Assembly (NCBI RefSeq): GCF_000473995.1
Contig: NC_022571.1
Coordinates: 3,813,416-3,877,415 of the forward strand
Direction: 5' to 3'
From: Clostridium saccharobutylicum DSM 13864
GTDB taxonomy: Bacteria > Bacillota > Clostridia > Clostridiales > Clostridiaceae
Length of the DNA: 64,000 nucleotides
The position numbers and the translations under genes were made by a program. The notes below the pieces were generated by a model, which was not told the DNA's origin, made no database searches, and worked only from the letters and a program-made list of their open reading frames with translations. How positions within the stretch are numbered: the stretch's first letter is position 1; every line of letters starts with the position of its first letter. Of this stretch, positions 54,324 to 63,052 are shown piece by piece.

Positions 54324-54629
54324 CTACTCTAAATAATCCTCTGCAATTGTTATACTTCTAGTTAAATTTAATTCTGGATACTTAATATCTAATTTTTTTA
54401 AACATTCAATATAACGTCTGCTTTGTAAATTATATGCAACATCTTCAAACACTTCACTTAGCCAATCAACTTCACTATTTGTACACAAATTTAGACATTC
54501 TATAGTATTATCTTCATCTTTACTAAGAAGTTCAATTAATTCATCCCAGCATTTTTGTATTCCATTGTCATCTTCAGAATGAAGCTTTTCCCTTCTAGAT
54601 AATATTTCTTTTATTTGTTCATATATCAT
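54324..54629 (-). CDS. Putative immunity protein for the EndoU toxin
   Basis: This 101-residue acidic, helical protein (MIYEQIKEILSRREKLHSED, ending LTRSITIAEDYLE) starts 16 bp after the toxin stop codon. GGAAGGAG precedes the ATG; a longer upstream frame overlaps the toxin and is unlikely. Its place and acidity fit an immunity protein. The family is not recognised. Confidence 0.65.
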   Translation of the reverse strand: MIYEQIKEILSRREKLHSEDDNGIQKCWDELIELLSKDEDNTIECLNLCTNSEVDWLSEVFEDVAYNLQSRRYIECLKKLDIKYPELNLTRSITIAEDYLE

Positions 54630-54645
54630 TAAACTACTCCTTCCT

Positions 54646-55696
54646 TTAATCACCTGGTTGCATTGCTGAGTCTGGGAATACAGTTGCAATTTTACCATTT
54701 GTTCGTATTACCCCAACTCTAACACCATTATATTCTCCAAATACAGCTACACCATCTGCTACACCGGTATTACCCGACATATTTGCTACTGCTTCCCCTG
54801 CTGCTTGTATATCACTCTCAGACCATGCTTTGGGGAACCATGATTGTTCCATTCCACTTCTTTTTGCTTTAACTTTGTGGTCAGGGACATTTCCGACCCT
54901 AACACCATTTGGATATTCTTTTTCAATATTATATTCAATTCCGTTTTTATCTAAGAAGTCAATGTTAGCTTGCCCATGCCCTCCACCTTTCATCTTAGAT
55001 ACCTTCCCTGTTTTTGTATATTGTTTTTCAACTTTACCTATATTTAATATTTGTCCTTTTGGTACTTCTATAACAGCCTCATATTGTCTAGAATTTTTCC
55101 AATCAGGTACTAATGCAGTAGTTATTTTTGCATTTATTCTATTTCCAGCTGGACTAGTAGTTACAAATGAACCATTAAGTTTTGCTCCTCCTCCATAGGT
55201 TCTATAAAATATGATGTTTTCTTCTGTAATTACAGTCCTGTAATTACCATCAGTATATGATTCTCTTATCCAATCTGGTAAGTCTACTTTATCAATCACT
55301 TTTACTTTATCATCAATACTAGTTGAATACTTACCATAATCTTTAACTTTACTAACTCCCTGATTAAGATAATTTCCACTATTCTCTCCACACACTCCAC
55401 CATCAGGTATTTCGCTGCTGCGATATGGATTAGCTTTACTTGCACTCTCAAATCCACTAGGATCATAATAATTAACAGGGTTATTCTTACAATATGCATA
55501 AAGATTTAGTCCATCGCCTCTATAAGTATCTTCCTGAGTAAATCTACCAATAACAGGATTATAGAATCTGGCTCTTAGATAATATTGTCCCGTAATTCCA
55601 TCAAGCTGCTGGCCAGTATAAGTTATCCTATTATGAACTTCTTCTTTGCTTTCAAGAACCTGCCCGAAAGCATCATAATAATATTCATTTTTAACT
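54646..55696 (-). CDS. Orphan RHS tip with EndoU-type nuclease toxin
   Basis: The frame is open from about 55696 but has no proper start. It first encodes the end of an RHS core (YYYDAFGQVLESKEEVHNRI, RARFYNPVIGRFTQEDTYRG, NPVNYYDPSG), then PYRSSEIPDGGVCGENSGNY, then a toxin. The toxin shows GGGHGQANIDFLDKNGIEYN and QSWFPKAWSESDIQAAGEAV, matching the EndoU ribonuclease fold of bacterial polymorphic toxins. As an orphan cassette it could be expressed after recombination onto a full RHS gene. A GTG at 55395 would give only the tip. Confidence 0.75.
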
Positions 55697-55815
55697 CTTT
55701 GCTTTTTGATAATAATATTTTTCCTATTTAGAAAAAATATTAAATGATTAATTTATTCTACTTGATTTTCTATATCAAAAGTTTCTGCAATCTATATCCT
55801 ATTATATTTAAAAAC

Positions 55816-55856
55816 AAAATTCCAATAGATTGATTGTTATCATCTATTGGAATTTT
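55816..55856 (-). terminator. Terminator of the 140-residue immunity gene
   Basis: AAAATTCCAATAGAT faces ATCTATTGGAATTTT, followed on the minus strand by GTTTTT. A similar hairpin with similar flanks (TTTTGCTATTAG) follows the CbrC-type immunity gene at 60723. Confidence 0.8.
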
Positions 55857-56108
55857 GCTATTAGCTTAATGCAAACATCAAAAAGAAGTATATATATTAT
55901 ATGTTTCAATAGCAAGCGGTGATGGAACCTCTTTGGGATATCTGTTTTCAGTTATTAGATTATATTTTTAACACAGGAAACTGCAAGATTACTATAGAAT
56001 TATTATGTAGTAAGTTCTTTTCCAAACTTAATTGAATTTACTACATTGCTCTGTATTTATTTCTTTATACAGTAATATTTATCATAATAATTCATCAGTT
56101 TTATCATT

Positions 56109-56531
56109 TTATTCTATTTCTAATTCAAGTGAACCACTTATTTCCAAGGTTTCTCCAACCTTTATATCAATATCATTTTCAAATTCTACCATAATATTTT
56201 CGCCCAAATTATTAATACTACATATTAATGTATCACTATCTTCTATTTCCTTTACCTTTCCAATTGCAGTAATATTTGAAGAATTATCAATAGATTGAAC
56301 AAATCCACTCTTAGCATTATCAATTAGTTTATATTTTGTTACTAAATCTATTTTTATATTTCCATTTATAATATCTCCTTTTCTTCTTTTACCTGTATTA
56401 TTTCCATTTTCTAAATATTCATCATACTCTAAAAAATGTACTAAATTTTCAATATTTGAACTGCACTCTGTTACCTTCGCCCATCTTTCATATCCATCTC
56501 CATATATTTCCTCTAACTTAAAACTATTCAT
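56109..56531 (-). CDS. Putative immunity protein for the RHS toxin
   Basis: This 140-residue acidic protein starts 12 bp after the RHS toxin stop codon, with AAGGAG before the ATG. The C-terminal half looks like an OB-type beta barrel (GKVKEIEDSDTLICSINNLGENIMVEFEND). It contains no signal peptide. By position it neutralises the preceding toxin. The family is not recognised. Confidence 0.7.
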   Translation of the reverse strand: MNSFKLEEIYGDGYERWAKVTECSSNIENLVHFLEYDEYLENGNNTGKRRKGDIINGNIKIDLVTKYKLIDNAKSGFVQSIDNSSNITAIGKVKEIEDSDTLICSINNLGENIMVEFENDIDIKVGETLEISGSLELEIE

Positions 56532-56543
56532 CTCTAATTCTCC

Positions 56544-59375
56544 TTATTCCAGTTTACTAAATGATTTTGGGTCACTTGGCATCATTGATTGAATTTTTCC
56601 ATCCCTTACTATTACCACTACTCCCTTTTTAGCTTTTTCTGCTCCCTCTAAGAAATATATATCTTTACCATTAACATCTAATCTTGATGCTGTGCACTCA
56701 TTTTTAACTCTTGATGCTTGTTCAGTAAAATTCTCAAACCCTTGCACAGTATTCTCAAACTTTGATTCATCTACACCAAGTCTTTTTGCTAATGATGGTA
56801 TACGTTCAGGAAACTTATCCCAATAATCAGCAAAATGTTTAACTCCCTGATTAGTTCCATCTTTTAATGTTCCCCATAATTTAGCTGAAGGTGATTCTAG
56901 CATTTTAGTTTTTATAGCTTCAGCCGCCCCCTGATTAAGATAATTTCCACTATTCTCTCCACATACTCCACCCTCAGGTATTTCGCTGCTTCGATATGGA
57001 TTAGCCTTACTTGCACTTTCATAACCACTAGGATCATAATAATTAACAGGGTTATTCTTACAATATGCATAAAGATTTAATCCATCGCCTCTATAAGTAT
57101 CTTCTTGAGTAAATCTACCAATAACAGGATTGTAGAATCTGGCTCTTAGATAATATTGTCCTGTAATTCCATCAAACTGTTGGCCAGTATAAGTTATCCT
57201 GTTATGAACTTCTTCTTTGCTTTCAAGAACATGCCCAAAAGCATCATAATAATATTCGTTTTTAACATTTTGATTTTTATCAGTAATAAATACTGTACTA
57301 CCTTGCTCATCTACATTATAGTAGTACCTATTAAAATTAGATTCTAATTGTGAATTTGTATCTTCACTCGAATCTGCAATATCGGCCGCAACAATTTCAT
57401 GTCCTCTAGTAAATCTAGAAACAACATTATATTCTTTATCAGTTTCAACTAAAACATTATCTTTATGGAATATGAATTTAGTTAACTTTTCATTTTCCTC
57501 AATTTCTGCTCTTAAACCTTCAGTATCGTATCTGCTTACTAATGTATTTCCTTCTTTAGTTATAGCTTTTACTTGTTGATTTAAAGTGTTGTACTCAAAG
57601 ATATTATTTCCAGTTTCAGTCTCTTCCTTTATTGTATTTCCTTGCTTATCGTATGTAAAGTAACTTATTCCACTTTCATCATGGATTTCTTTTAATTGAT
57701 TTTTTACATTATAAACATACTTTTCTGTAATATCGTTAGTTGTTTTAGTTAATCTATTTCCTACTTTATCATAAGTGAAATATTCGCATCTACCATCATA
57801 ACTTGCTTCTTTAAGCCTGTTCATGCAATCATAAGTATAGAAGTTTTTATGTTTTGAGCTTACCTTTTGCAGTCTGTTTCCATTCAAATCATACACATAA
57901 TTATAATCTACTAAAACTTCACCATTTGATGAAATTGTAACTAAGCTTTGAACATTTCCATCTCCATCATAAGTATAATCACTTTTTAATCCATTTCCTA
58001 CTGTCACTGATTTTATATTATTATTTTTATAATAATCATAGATTGCAAGGCTATTTTCATTATCATCTTGAATTAACTTCACTCTATTTTCTTCATCATA
58101 ACTATAAATACTGCTCTTGCCTGTAATATCTTTAATAGTTTTGATATTATTATTTTTATCATAAGTATATCTCAAAAGTGTTCTTCCAGATGCACTCTTA
58201 GATTCTAATAATCCTTCAATATTATATGTATACTCATATTGCATATTTCCTGTATATGCATTTTTTAAAGTTCCATCTGAATTATATTTGAATCTTTGAC
58301 TTATTACATTTAATTTATTTTTACTGAAATCTTCTGAATCTTTCATCTCACAATTAGAATTCTGTTTTTCTAATTCTTGTTGTGATTTTTTCCTTTTCAT
58401 TCTCTCAGTAAATCTATTACGGCCAGGCGATGTATTTAAACTTTTGATTTTTTCTTTTTCCAGCTTTTTAGCTTCTTCTTCACTTTCCTTTTTCTCTAAA
58501 GCTATTGCTTCTTTATCTAATTGATATGCTTTTAAATCAACTATATTTCTATCAATGTTATATTTTCTATCTACATGATTTTGATTTCTATCAATGTGCT
58601 TAGTTAAATTTCCTTCACTGTCATAATAGAAATATTCACTATTTCCTTCTTGATCTTTTATTTCGCATACTTGTCCTAAACTATTATAGAAATATTCTAT
58701 AGTTCCACCATTTGCATCAGTAGTACTTGTTATATTTCCTGCATAATCATAAGTGTATTTTTCAACATTGCCCTCTGGAGTTGTTATTTGAACAATTCTT
58801 CCCCAATCATCTAAAAGATAGCTTGTTTCATTTCCATTACCATCAGTTATTCCTGTGATATTTCCTCTAGCATCATATTTATAACTTTGAGCTGCTTTAT
58901 TTTCCATTCTTGAATTTGGAGTAACAATATTTTTTATTTGACCAAGCATGGTATAAGTATATTCTACTTTGTTATTTTCTCCATCAATTGAAGCTTTAAT
59001 ATTTCCCTTAGGATCATAAGTATTTTTAGTTATGATTTCTCCTAAAGCATTCTTTACTTCAACTACTTTTCCTTTTAAGTTATAAGAATAAGTCGTACCA
59101 ACACCATCATCTAAATCACTATCATACTGCTCTGGCAATACTTGTTTTATAATTCTATCATTTTTATCATAAAATAATCTTGTTTTATTGCCTGATGCAT
59201 TAATAAAATGAGTAAGCCTGTTCTTTGAATCATATATATAAGACTTTTTCTTTTGAGTTCCTTCTTTAGAACCTTCACTTAAAGATATAACATTATTAGC
59301 ATTATCATATTTATAAAAATGACTTCTAAAGATTCCGTTTTCTTCATCTTTTTCATACTGCTCTATAAGGCACAT
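56544..59375 (-). CDS. RHS/YD-repeat protein fragment with C-terminal toxin
   Basis: This 943-residue frame consists of many YD repeats (YTYDYAGNITSTTDANGGTI, YDKVGNRLTKTTND), the RHS end-of-core motif ARFYNPVIGRFTQEDTYRG ... YYDPSG, and a variable tip of about 150 residues. The tip ends GVVVIVRDGKIQSMMPSDPK, compatible with a small RNase of the BECR type, but I cannot name it. A Lys/Glu-rich coil (about 270-340) interrupts the repeats. The apparent ATG lies inside an H2 element; the true frame continues on the other side at 59530. No export signal remains. Confidence 0.75.
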   Translation of the reverse strand: MCLIEQYEKDEENGIFRSHFYKYDNANNVISLSEGSKEGTQKKKSYIYDSKNRLTHFINASGNKTRLFYDKNDRIIKQVLPEQYDSDLDDGVGTTYSYNLKGKVVEVKNALGEIITKNTYDPKGNIKASIDGENNKVEYTYTMLGQIKNIVTPNSRMENKAAQSYKYDARGNITGITDGNGNETSYLLDDWGRIVQITTPEGNVEKYTYDYAGNITSTTDANGGTIEYFYNSLGQVCEIKDQEGNSEYFYYDSEGNLTKHIDRNQNHVDRKYNIDRNIVDLKAYQLDKEAIALEKKESEEEAKKLEKEKIKSLNTSPGRNRFTERMKRKKSQQELEKQNSNCEMKDSEDFSKNKLNVISQRFKYNSDGTLKNAYTGNMQYEYTYNIEGLLESKSASGRTLLRYTYDKNNNIKTIKDITGKSSIYSYDEENRVKLIQDDNENSLAIYDYYKNNNIKSVTVGNGLKSDYTYDGDGNVQSLVTISSNGEVLVDYNYVYDLNGNRLQKVSSKHKNFYTYDCMNRLKEASYDGRCEYFTYDKVGNRLTKTTNDITEKYVYNVKNQLKEIHDESGISYFTYDKQGNTIKEETETGNNIFEYNTLNQQVKAITKEGNTLVSRYDTEGLRAEIEENEKLTKFIFHKDNVLVETDKEYNVVSRFTRGHEIVAADIADSSEDTNSQLESNFNRYYYNVDEQGSTVFITDKNQNVKNEYYYDAFGHVLESKEEVHNRITYTGQQFDGITGQYYLRARFYNPVIGRFTQEDTYRGDGLNLYAYCKNNPVNYYDPSGYESASKANPYRSSEIPEGGVCGENSGNYLNQGAAEAIKTKMLESPSAKLWGTLKDGTNQGVKHFADYWDKFPERIPSLAKRLGVDESKFENTVQGFENFTEQASRVKNECTASRLDVNGKDIYFLEGAEKAKKGVVVIVRDGKIQSMMPSDPKSFSKLE

Positions 59376-59529
59376 TCAAAAAAATAACAAGTCCATCTGC
59401 CAAGCCTATTTTTCATCATGCTGCGTTAGCAAATTCCTCTAATAGCCTGCTATGAGACAAATCTGCTTCCTTGCCTGATGAAAAATAATCATGACATTTT
59501 GGACTTGTTATTTTCTTTCATGTGCCTAA
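59366..59529. repeat. H2 inverted-repeat element inserted in the RHS gene
   Basis: Ends TAAGGCACATTCAAAAAAAT and ATTTTCTTTCATGTGCCTAA. In reverse orientation, the inner sequence is nearly identical to the 9101 copy minus its extra segment. RHS coding sequence continues on both sides (GRVYDEIDR before; IEQYEKDEENG after), so this is a clear insertion. TA or TTA borders both ends. Confidence 0.85.
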
Positions 59530-59704
59530 TCCTATCAATTTCATCATAAACTCTTCCAATTTCATATCCTTTTGGAGTTATTATCTTAGTTATATTACCA
59601 TTTTTTCCATACTCGTAACAAGTTACATTATATTTAATATTTTCTCCACTTTCATCTTTTTCAACATTAATGTATTTTCCATATAGTCCTGACTTAAATA
59701 TAAT
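59530..59704 (-). pseudogene. RHS fragment upstream of the H2 insertion
   Basis: This encodes KSGLYGKYINVEKDESGENI, then KYNVTCYEYGKNGNITKIIT and PKGYEIGRVYDEIDR, the continuation of the RHS repeats. The homology ends near 59704, just after the SUFU gene; there is no start codon. It shows that the whole RHS piece is an orphan 3' segment. Confidence 0.7.
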
Positions 59705-59748
59705 TAAGGGGTTATGGAGATGATTAAAATCATCAATAGTTGCTTTTA

Positions 59749-60327
59749 TTATAATATCGATTTTCTGTTTAAGTTAAAAATATCTATTTGTTTTTCCTCA
59801 AAAAGTTCCTCTAATGCATCAGAACCTTTATCCTTTGCATACTTGAACTCCTCTTCAGAAATTGGAATAGCAAGTAGCCAAGCAACTTTTTTGTCTTCAA
59901 AACTTAGAGTTTTTAACCTATCGTCCCAAAGGAAAGGTGAGATAAACAAAATATGTTTCATAAAACAATCAGGCATATAAAACTTTACTACATTTTCAAA
60001 TATAACTCCTGGATAACATTTAAATTTAGTGTTCATTATATTGAATGCACAACTTGCTACTATATTCCTAAAGCAATCAACTCCCGAAGCACATGCTCCC
60101 ACTATTTCGACACGCAAAGGTACAGTATCTGCTTTATATCCAATAGAATAACTTGAAAGACCTATTGTTGAATACGAAGTAATTCCATTATATGGTCTAT
60201 CACTGCATGAGAGAATATCAATTGAATTCTCTTTTTTATCATCCCAATATTTTGTAACTAATGGCTTCCCTCCAAACGCATCAAAAGCTGATTTTGCTAT
60301 TATCTTATTTTCATTATGTATACTCAT
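59749..60327 (-). CDS. SUFU-family immunity protein
   Basis: This 192-residue protein has the suppressor-of-fused pattern of bacterial immunity proteins: HILFISPFLWDDRLKTLSFEDKKVAWLLAIPISEEEFKYA, ending LFEEKQIDIFNLNRKSI. In toxin islands SUFU proteins protect against several nuclease tips. Its own toxin is not directly upstream here (the CbrC gene lies there), so it may be a retained orphan. AGGAG lies before the ATG. Confidence 0.85.
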   Translation of the reverse strand: MSIHNENKIIAKSAFDAFGGKPLVTKYWDDKKENSIDILSCSDRPYNGITSYSTIGLSSYSIGYKADTVPLRVEIVGACASGVDCFRNIVASCAFNIMNTKFKCYPGVIFENVVKFYMPDCFMKHILFISPFLWDDRLKTLSFEDKKVAWLLAIPISEEEFKYAKDKGSDALEELFEEKQIDIFNLNRKSIL

Positions 60328-60419
60328 TATTTATCTCTCCTTTATCATGGACCAAAATATTGTTCTGTCATATCTTCACCTTGGTGGCTTCGATTAGAAC
60401 TTGGCAACTCTGGACTATA

Positions 60420-60505
60420 ATATTCTTGACTTCTTTGTGCAATTTTCTTTTTACTAAACATTTTTAAATCATTGGATTTTTCATAGATAAGCAAATATGG
60501 ACTTA
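60420..60505. repeat. Short dispersed repeat in the toxin island, copy 2
   Basis: TTGACTTCTTTGTGCAATTT, then TCTTTTTACTAAACATTTTT and ATAGATAAGCAAATATGG. It matches the copies at 49590 and 62608. The rest of 60328-60927 contains only the terminator at 60723. Confidence 0.55.
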
Positions 60506-60722
60506 AAGTTAAGACATTATAATTTAGTTACTAGATAAAAAACTACTGTAAACTAGATTTAATCACATGAAAAGCCGAGAGCCATTATAATATATATAAT
60601 CTGGATAATTTTTCAAGAATATGTTGTAATAAGTACTATGTTAAACTATAGTACAATAAACAATTGTAACTCTATATGAAGCAAAGCTATATAATATTGC
60701 ATCTAAATTAAATAATACAAAT

Positions 60723-60758
60723 AAAACTCCAATGGACAAATTACTCCATTGAAGTTTT
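60723..60758 (-). terminator. Terminator of the CbrC-type immunity gene
   Basis: AAAACTTCAATGGA faces TCCATTGGAGTTTT with one or two mismatches, followed by ATTTG. Its flanks resemble those of the hairpin at 55816. Confidence 0.65.
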
Positions 60759-60927
60759 GCTATTAGTTTTTTGGTATTAAGTCTACCTGTATATTACTCA
60801 TTTTTAAAAATATACCACCTAAATAATTTTCCCAATAATAATCAAGTTTTTATACTAACATTATTGCAGTTCTTACTGTAATCAAGGATATATTATTATG
60901 TTTTAATAACATAACTCCGAAAATTTA

Positions 60928-61494
60928 CTAATAACTTTGACATATGGCAATATATTTTGAACAATTAATGCATTCAAAAACAAATACTGCAGTGTTTCTC
61001 CCAATGTCATTCCAAAAGTAATCAACATTATCAATCTTACTCCTACTAAAATCATCCAAGATAGATATAATATAATTCTTTCCATTTCCATCTGGAGCCT
61101 GCTTGATTATTTCATCCTTTCCCCATTCACCTAAATATCTACCAAAGTCACCACAGCATACTGGCCAATCATTATATTGAATCCAAGGTACTGGAGGATT
61201 CTTACTTAATTCGTCTATTAAACTATCTGCTCTTTCTTCTGGTTGGTTGTCATTTTTCACATACCTAGTTTCTTTTAAGTGATTTACAATCCTATTTTTT
61301 ATAAAATCAGGAATTTTCACCGTGATTTTACCTTTTGATAAACATTCAAGACAAACCGAAACTACATCATCACCACAGTCAAAATATTCTCCTTCAAGAC
61401 AATTTTCATTTGATCCACAAGATTGACATTTCACATCTGTAATTTCCGCATTTTTTATCGGATTACTAAAATACTTAAATTCTTCAATATTCAT
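60928..61494 (-). CDS. CbrC-family (UPF0167) immunity protein
   Basis: This 188-residue protein has the family start EEFKYFSNPIKNAEI and Cys pairs CQSCG, CLEC, VCCGDFG and CINC, probably zinc-binding. E. coli CbrC is linked to colicin E2 tolerance, and relatives are found as immunity proteins beside HNH nuclease toxins. Here it starts 17 bp after an HNH-type toxin gene, which fits. GGAGGG precedes the ATG. Confidence 0.85.
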   Translation of the reverse strand: MNIEEFKYFSNPIKNAEITDVKCQSCGSNENCLEGEYFDCGDDVVSVCLECLSKGKITVKIPDFIKNRIVNHLKETRYVKNDNQPEERADSLIDELSKNPPVPWIQYNDWPVCCGDFGRYLGEWGKDEIIKQAPDGNGKNYIISILDDFSRSKIDNVDYFWNDIGRNTAVFVFECINCSKYIAICQSY

Positions 61495-61511
61495 TTATAT
61501 ATCCCTCCATT

Positions 61512-62339
61512 TTACTTATTCCACCTACCATTATCCCATTCATTTTCCCAGTATTCACGTCTATGTTTCCTAAATTGTTTTCTATCAATTTTAGATGGTT
61601 CATTATAGTTTGGATGATTTTCCTTATAGTTTTCTCCATACCTATGGTCAGATGGATGCATCTCATCAAAAGGCCCCTCAGGCTTCTGATCATTATGATG
61701 TATTTCAATCGGACGTCCATCTTTATTACTAATAGGTGCATTTCCTCGACTTTCCGGTGAATTCACTTCATCATTTGGTACTTTATTTCTTATATTGTTT
61801 ATTATAGGATTATTTGTAGTTCGTCCTGCCCTTTCTTCAATCTGCGTACTTCTGTTTTCTATTACTTGTGACTTATATTCTACACCATTAGCACCACCAG
61901 TTCTACCTGGATGCATAAATATAGTCATAAAATTTAATACATCCATTGCCTCAGGATTTTCATCTTCCCACTCAGCTATTGATGCCAATGCATCATATAC
62001 TGAAGAAGATACCCATGCATCAGCAACCTTTCCCCAGAATCCATCTCCTGATTCCCCTTTATTAATTCTATACTTATCATTGTTTTCACCATTTTCAGTT
62101 TCATTTTCCCTTTCTGATAATCCAGCTCCAAACATCGCCATAAAAGCCCCAACCAGCACTTTATTGGCTTTTTCTATCGCTTCATTAATTTCCTCTTCAT
62201 CAATCTCTCCATTTGCAACCGCTGCTTCAGCTCCAATAACTGCTTGTCTTACTGAAGATATTTCTTCTGCTACTGCAATTGCTACTGCCACAACTGCACC
62301 TACAACGCTACTTACCAAATTTCCAATATTAAAATCCAT
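61512..62339 (-). CDS. HNH/Endonuclease VII-type toxin
   Basis: This 275-residue protein has an N-terminal hydrophobic segment (LVSSVVGAVVAVAIAVA, about 10-26), an acidic linker and a C-terminal nuclease domain. That domain contains GRPIEIHHNDQKPEGPFDEMHPSDHRYG, with the paired His residues of LHH/GH-type HNH toxins. It ends in a basic KIDRKQFRKHRREYWENEW. No RHS core is attached, so the delivery route is unknown. I chose the ATG at 62339 (GAGGTG upstream). The CbrC-type immunity gene follows. Confidence 0.75.
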   Translation of the reverse strand: MDFNIGNLVSSVVGAVVAVAIAVAEEISSVRQAVIGAEAAVANGEIDEEEINEAIEKANKVLVGAFMAMFGAGLSERENETENGENNDKYRINKGESGDGFWGKVADAWVSSSVYDALASIAEWEDENPEAMDVLNFMTIFMHPGRTGGANGVEYKSQVIENRSTQIEERAGRTTNNPIINNIRNKVPNDEVNSPESRGNAPISNKDGRPIEIHHNDQKPEGPFDEMHPSDHRYGENYKENHPNYNEPSKIDRKQFRKHRREYWENEWDNGRWNK

Positions 62340-62607
62340 ACTTATCACACCTCTTACTCAAACGGAACAAAAGTTTCTCTACACCTTCCATATATTTTTC
62401 TTCCTCTATACTTTAAATTTTCTTTATGATTGTCTGACTACAATAAATTTTATTATTCGTCCAGAAACTCATAAAAATCCTCTCAACGTTTTATTTCTTT
62501 TTAACTTTAAGTCTCTTATATTTTATTTATCTTTAGTTATCTCCTTATCATTTCCCATAAATTATTTTAAATAACTTGTTATTACTAAAAATACAATTTA
62601 TTCTATA

Positions 62608-62765
62608 ATTATAATATTTTTGACTTCTTTGTGCAATTTTCTTTTTATTAAACATTTTAAAATCATTGGACTTTTTATAGATAAGCAACTTATGTCTTAT
62701 GTGATAACAAACCGAAATAGAGATCATGTTTCTGTTACTGAAAATTTTGATATCTATACTCTCAA
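62608..62765. repeat. Dispersed repeat copy 3 joined to an H1 half-element
   Basis: TTGACTTCTTTGTGCAATTT, then TAGATAAGCAACTTATGTC, ACCGAAATAGAG and GTTACTGAAAATTTTGATA. The latter parts match the outer arms of H1 copy D, so an H1 remnant follows the repeat. The rest of 62340-63052 shows no gene. Confidence 0.5.
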
Positions 62766-63052
62766 AAAATAAAAAAACATTATCTTCTAGATAGCAGTCA
62801 TTTTTTCAAACCGCTATTTAAAATATAATGCTTTATATAATCTTTTTTATAGTTAATTTTTCTTATTTTATTAAATCAGTTTAGTTAACGTATTCCTCTC
62901 AGTTATTAGTTTAACAAAAATGAGGTTTCGTTTATAATAAAAATTCTCCAAATTTGATACTATTTTTAAATTACTAACAATACTACTGATATCAATGTTT
63001 CTATAACTTAGAAGCTAAATTGCTAACGTACACTAAGATTTTCTTCATGTAC

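Noticed and set aside
55302..55499. 65-residue minus-strand frame
   Set aside because: It is an alternative frame of the RHS tip; the YD/RHS motif frame is clearly the coding one.
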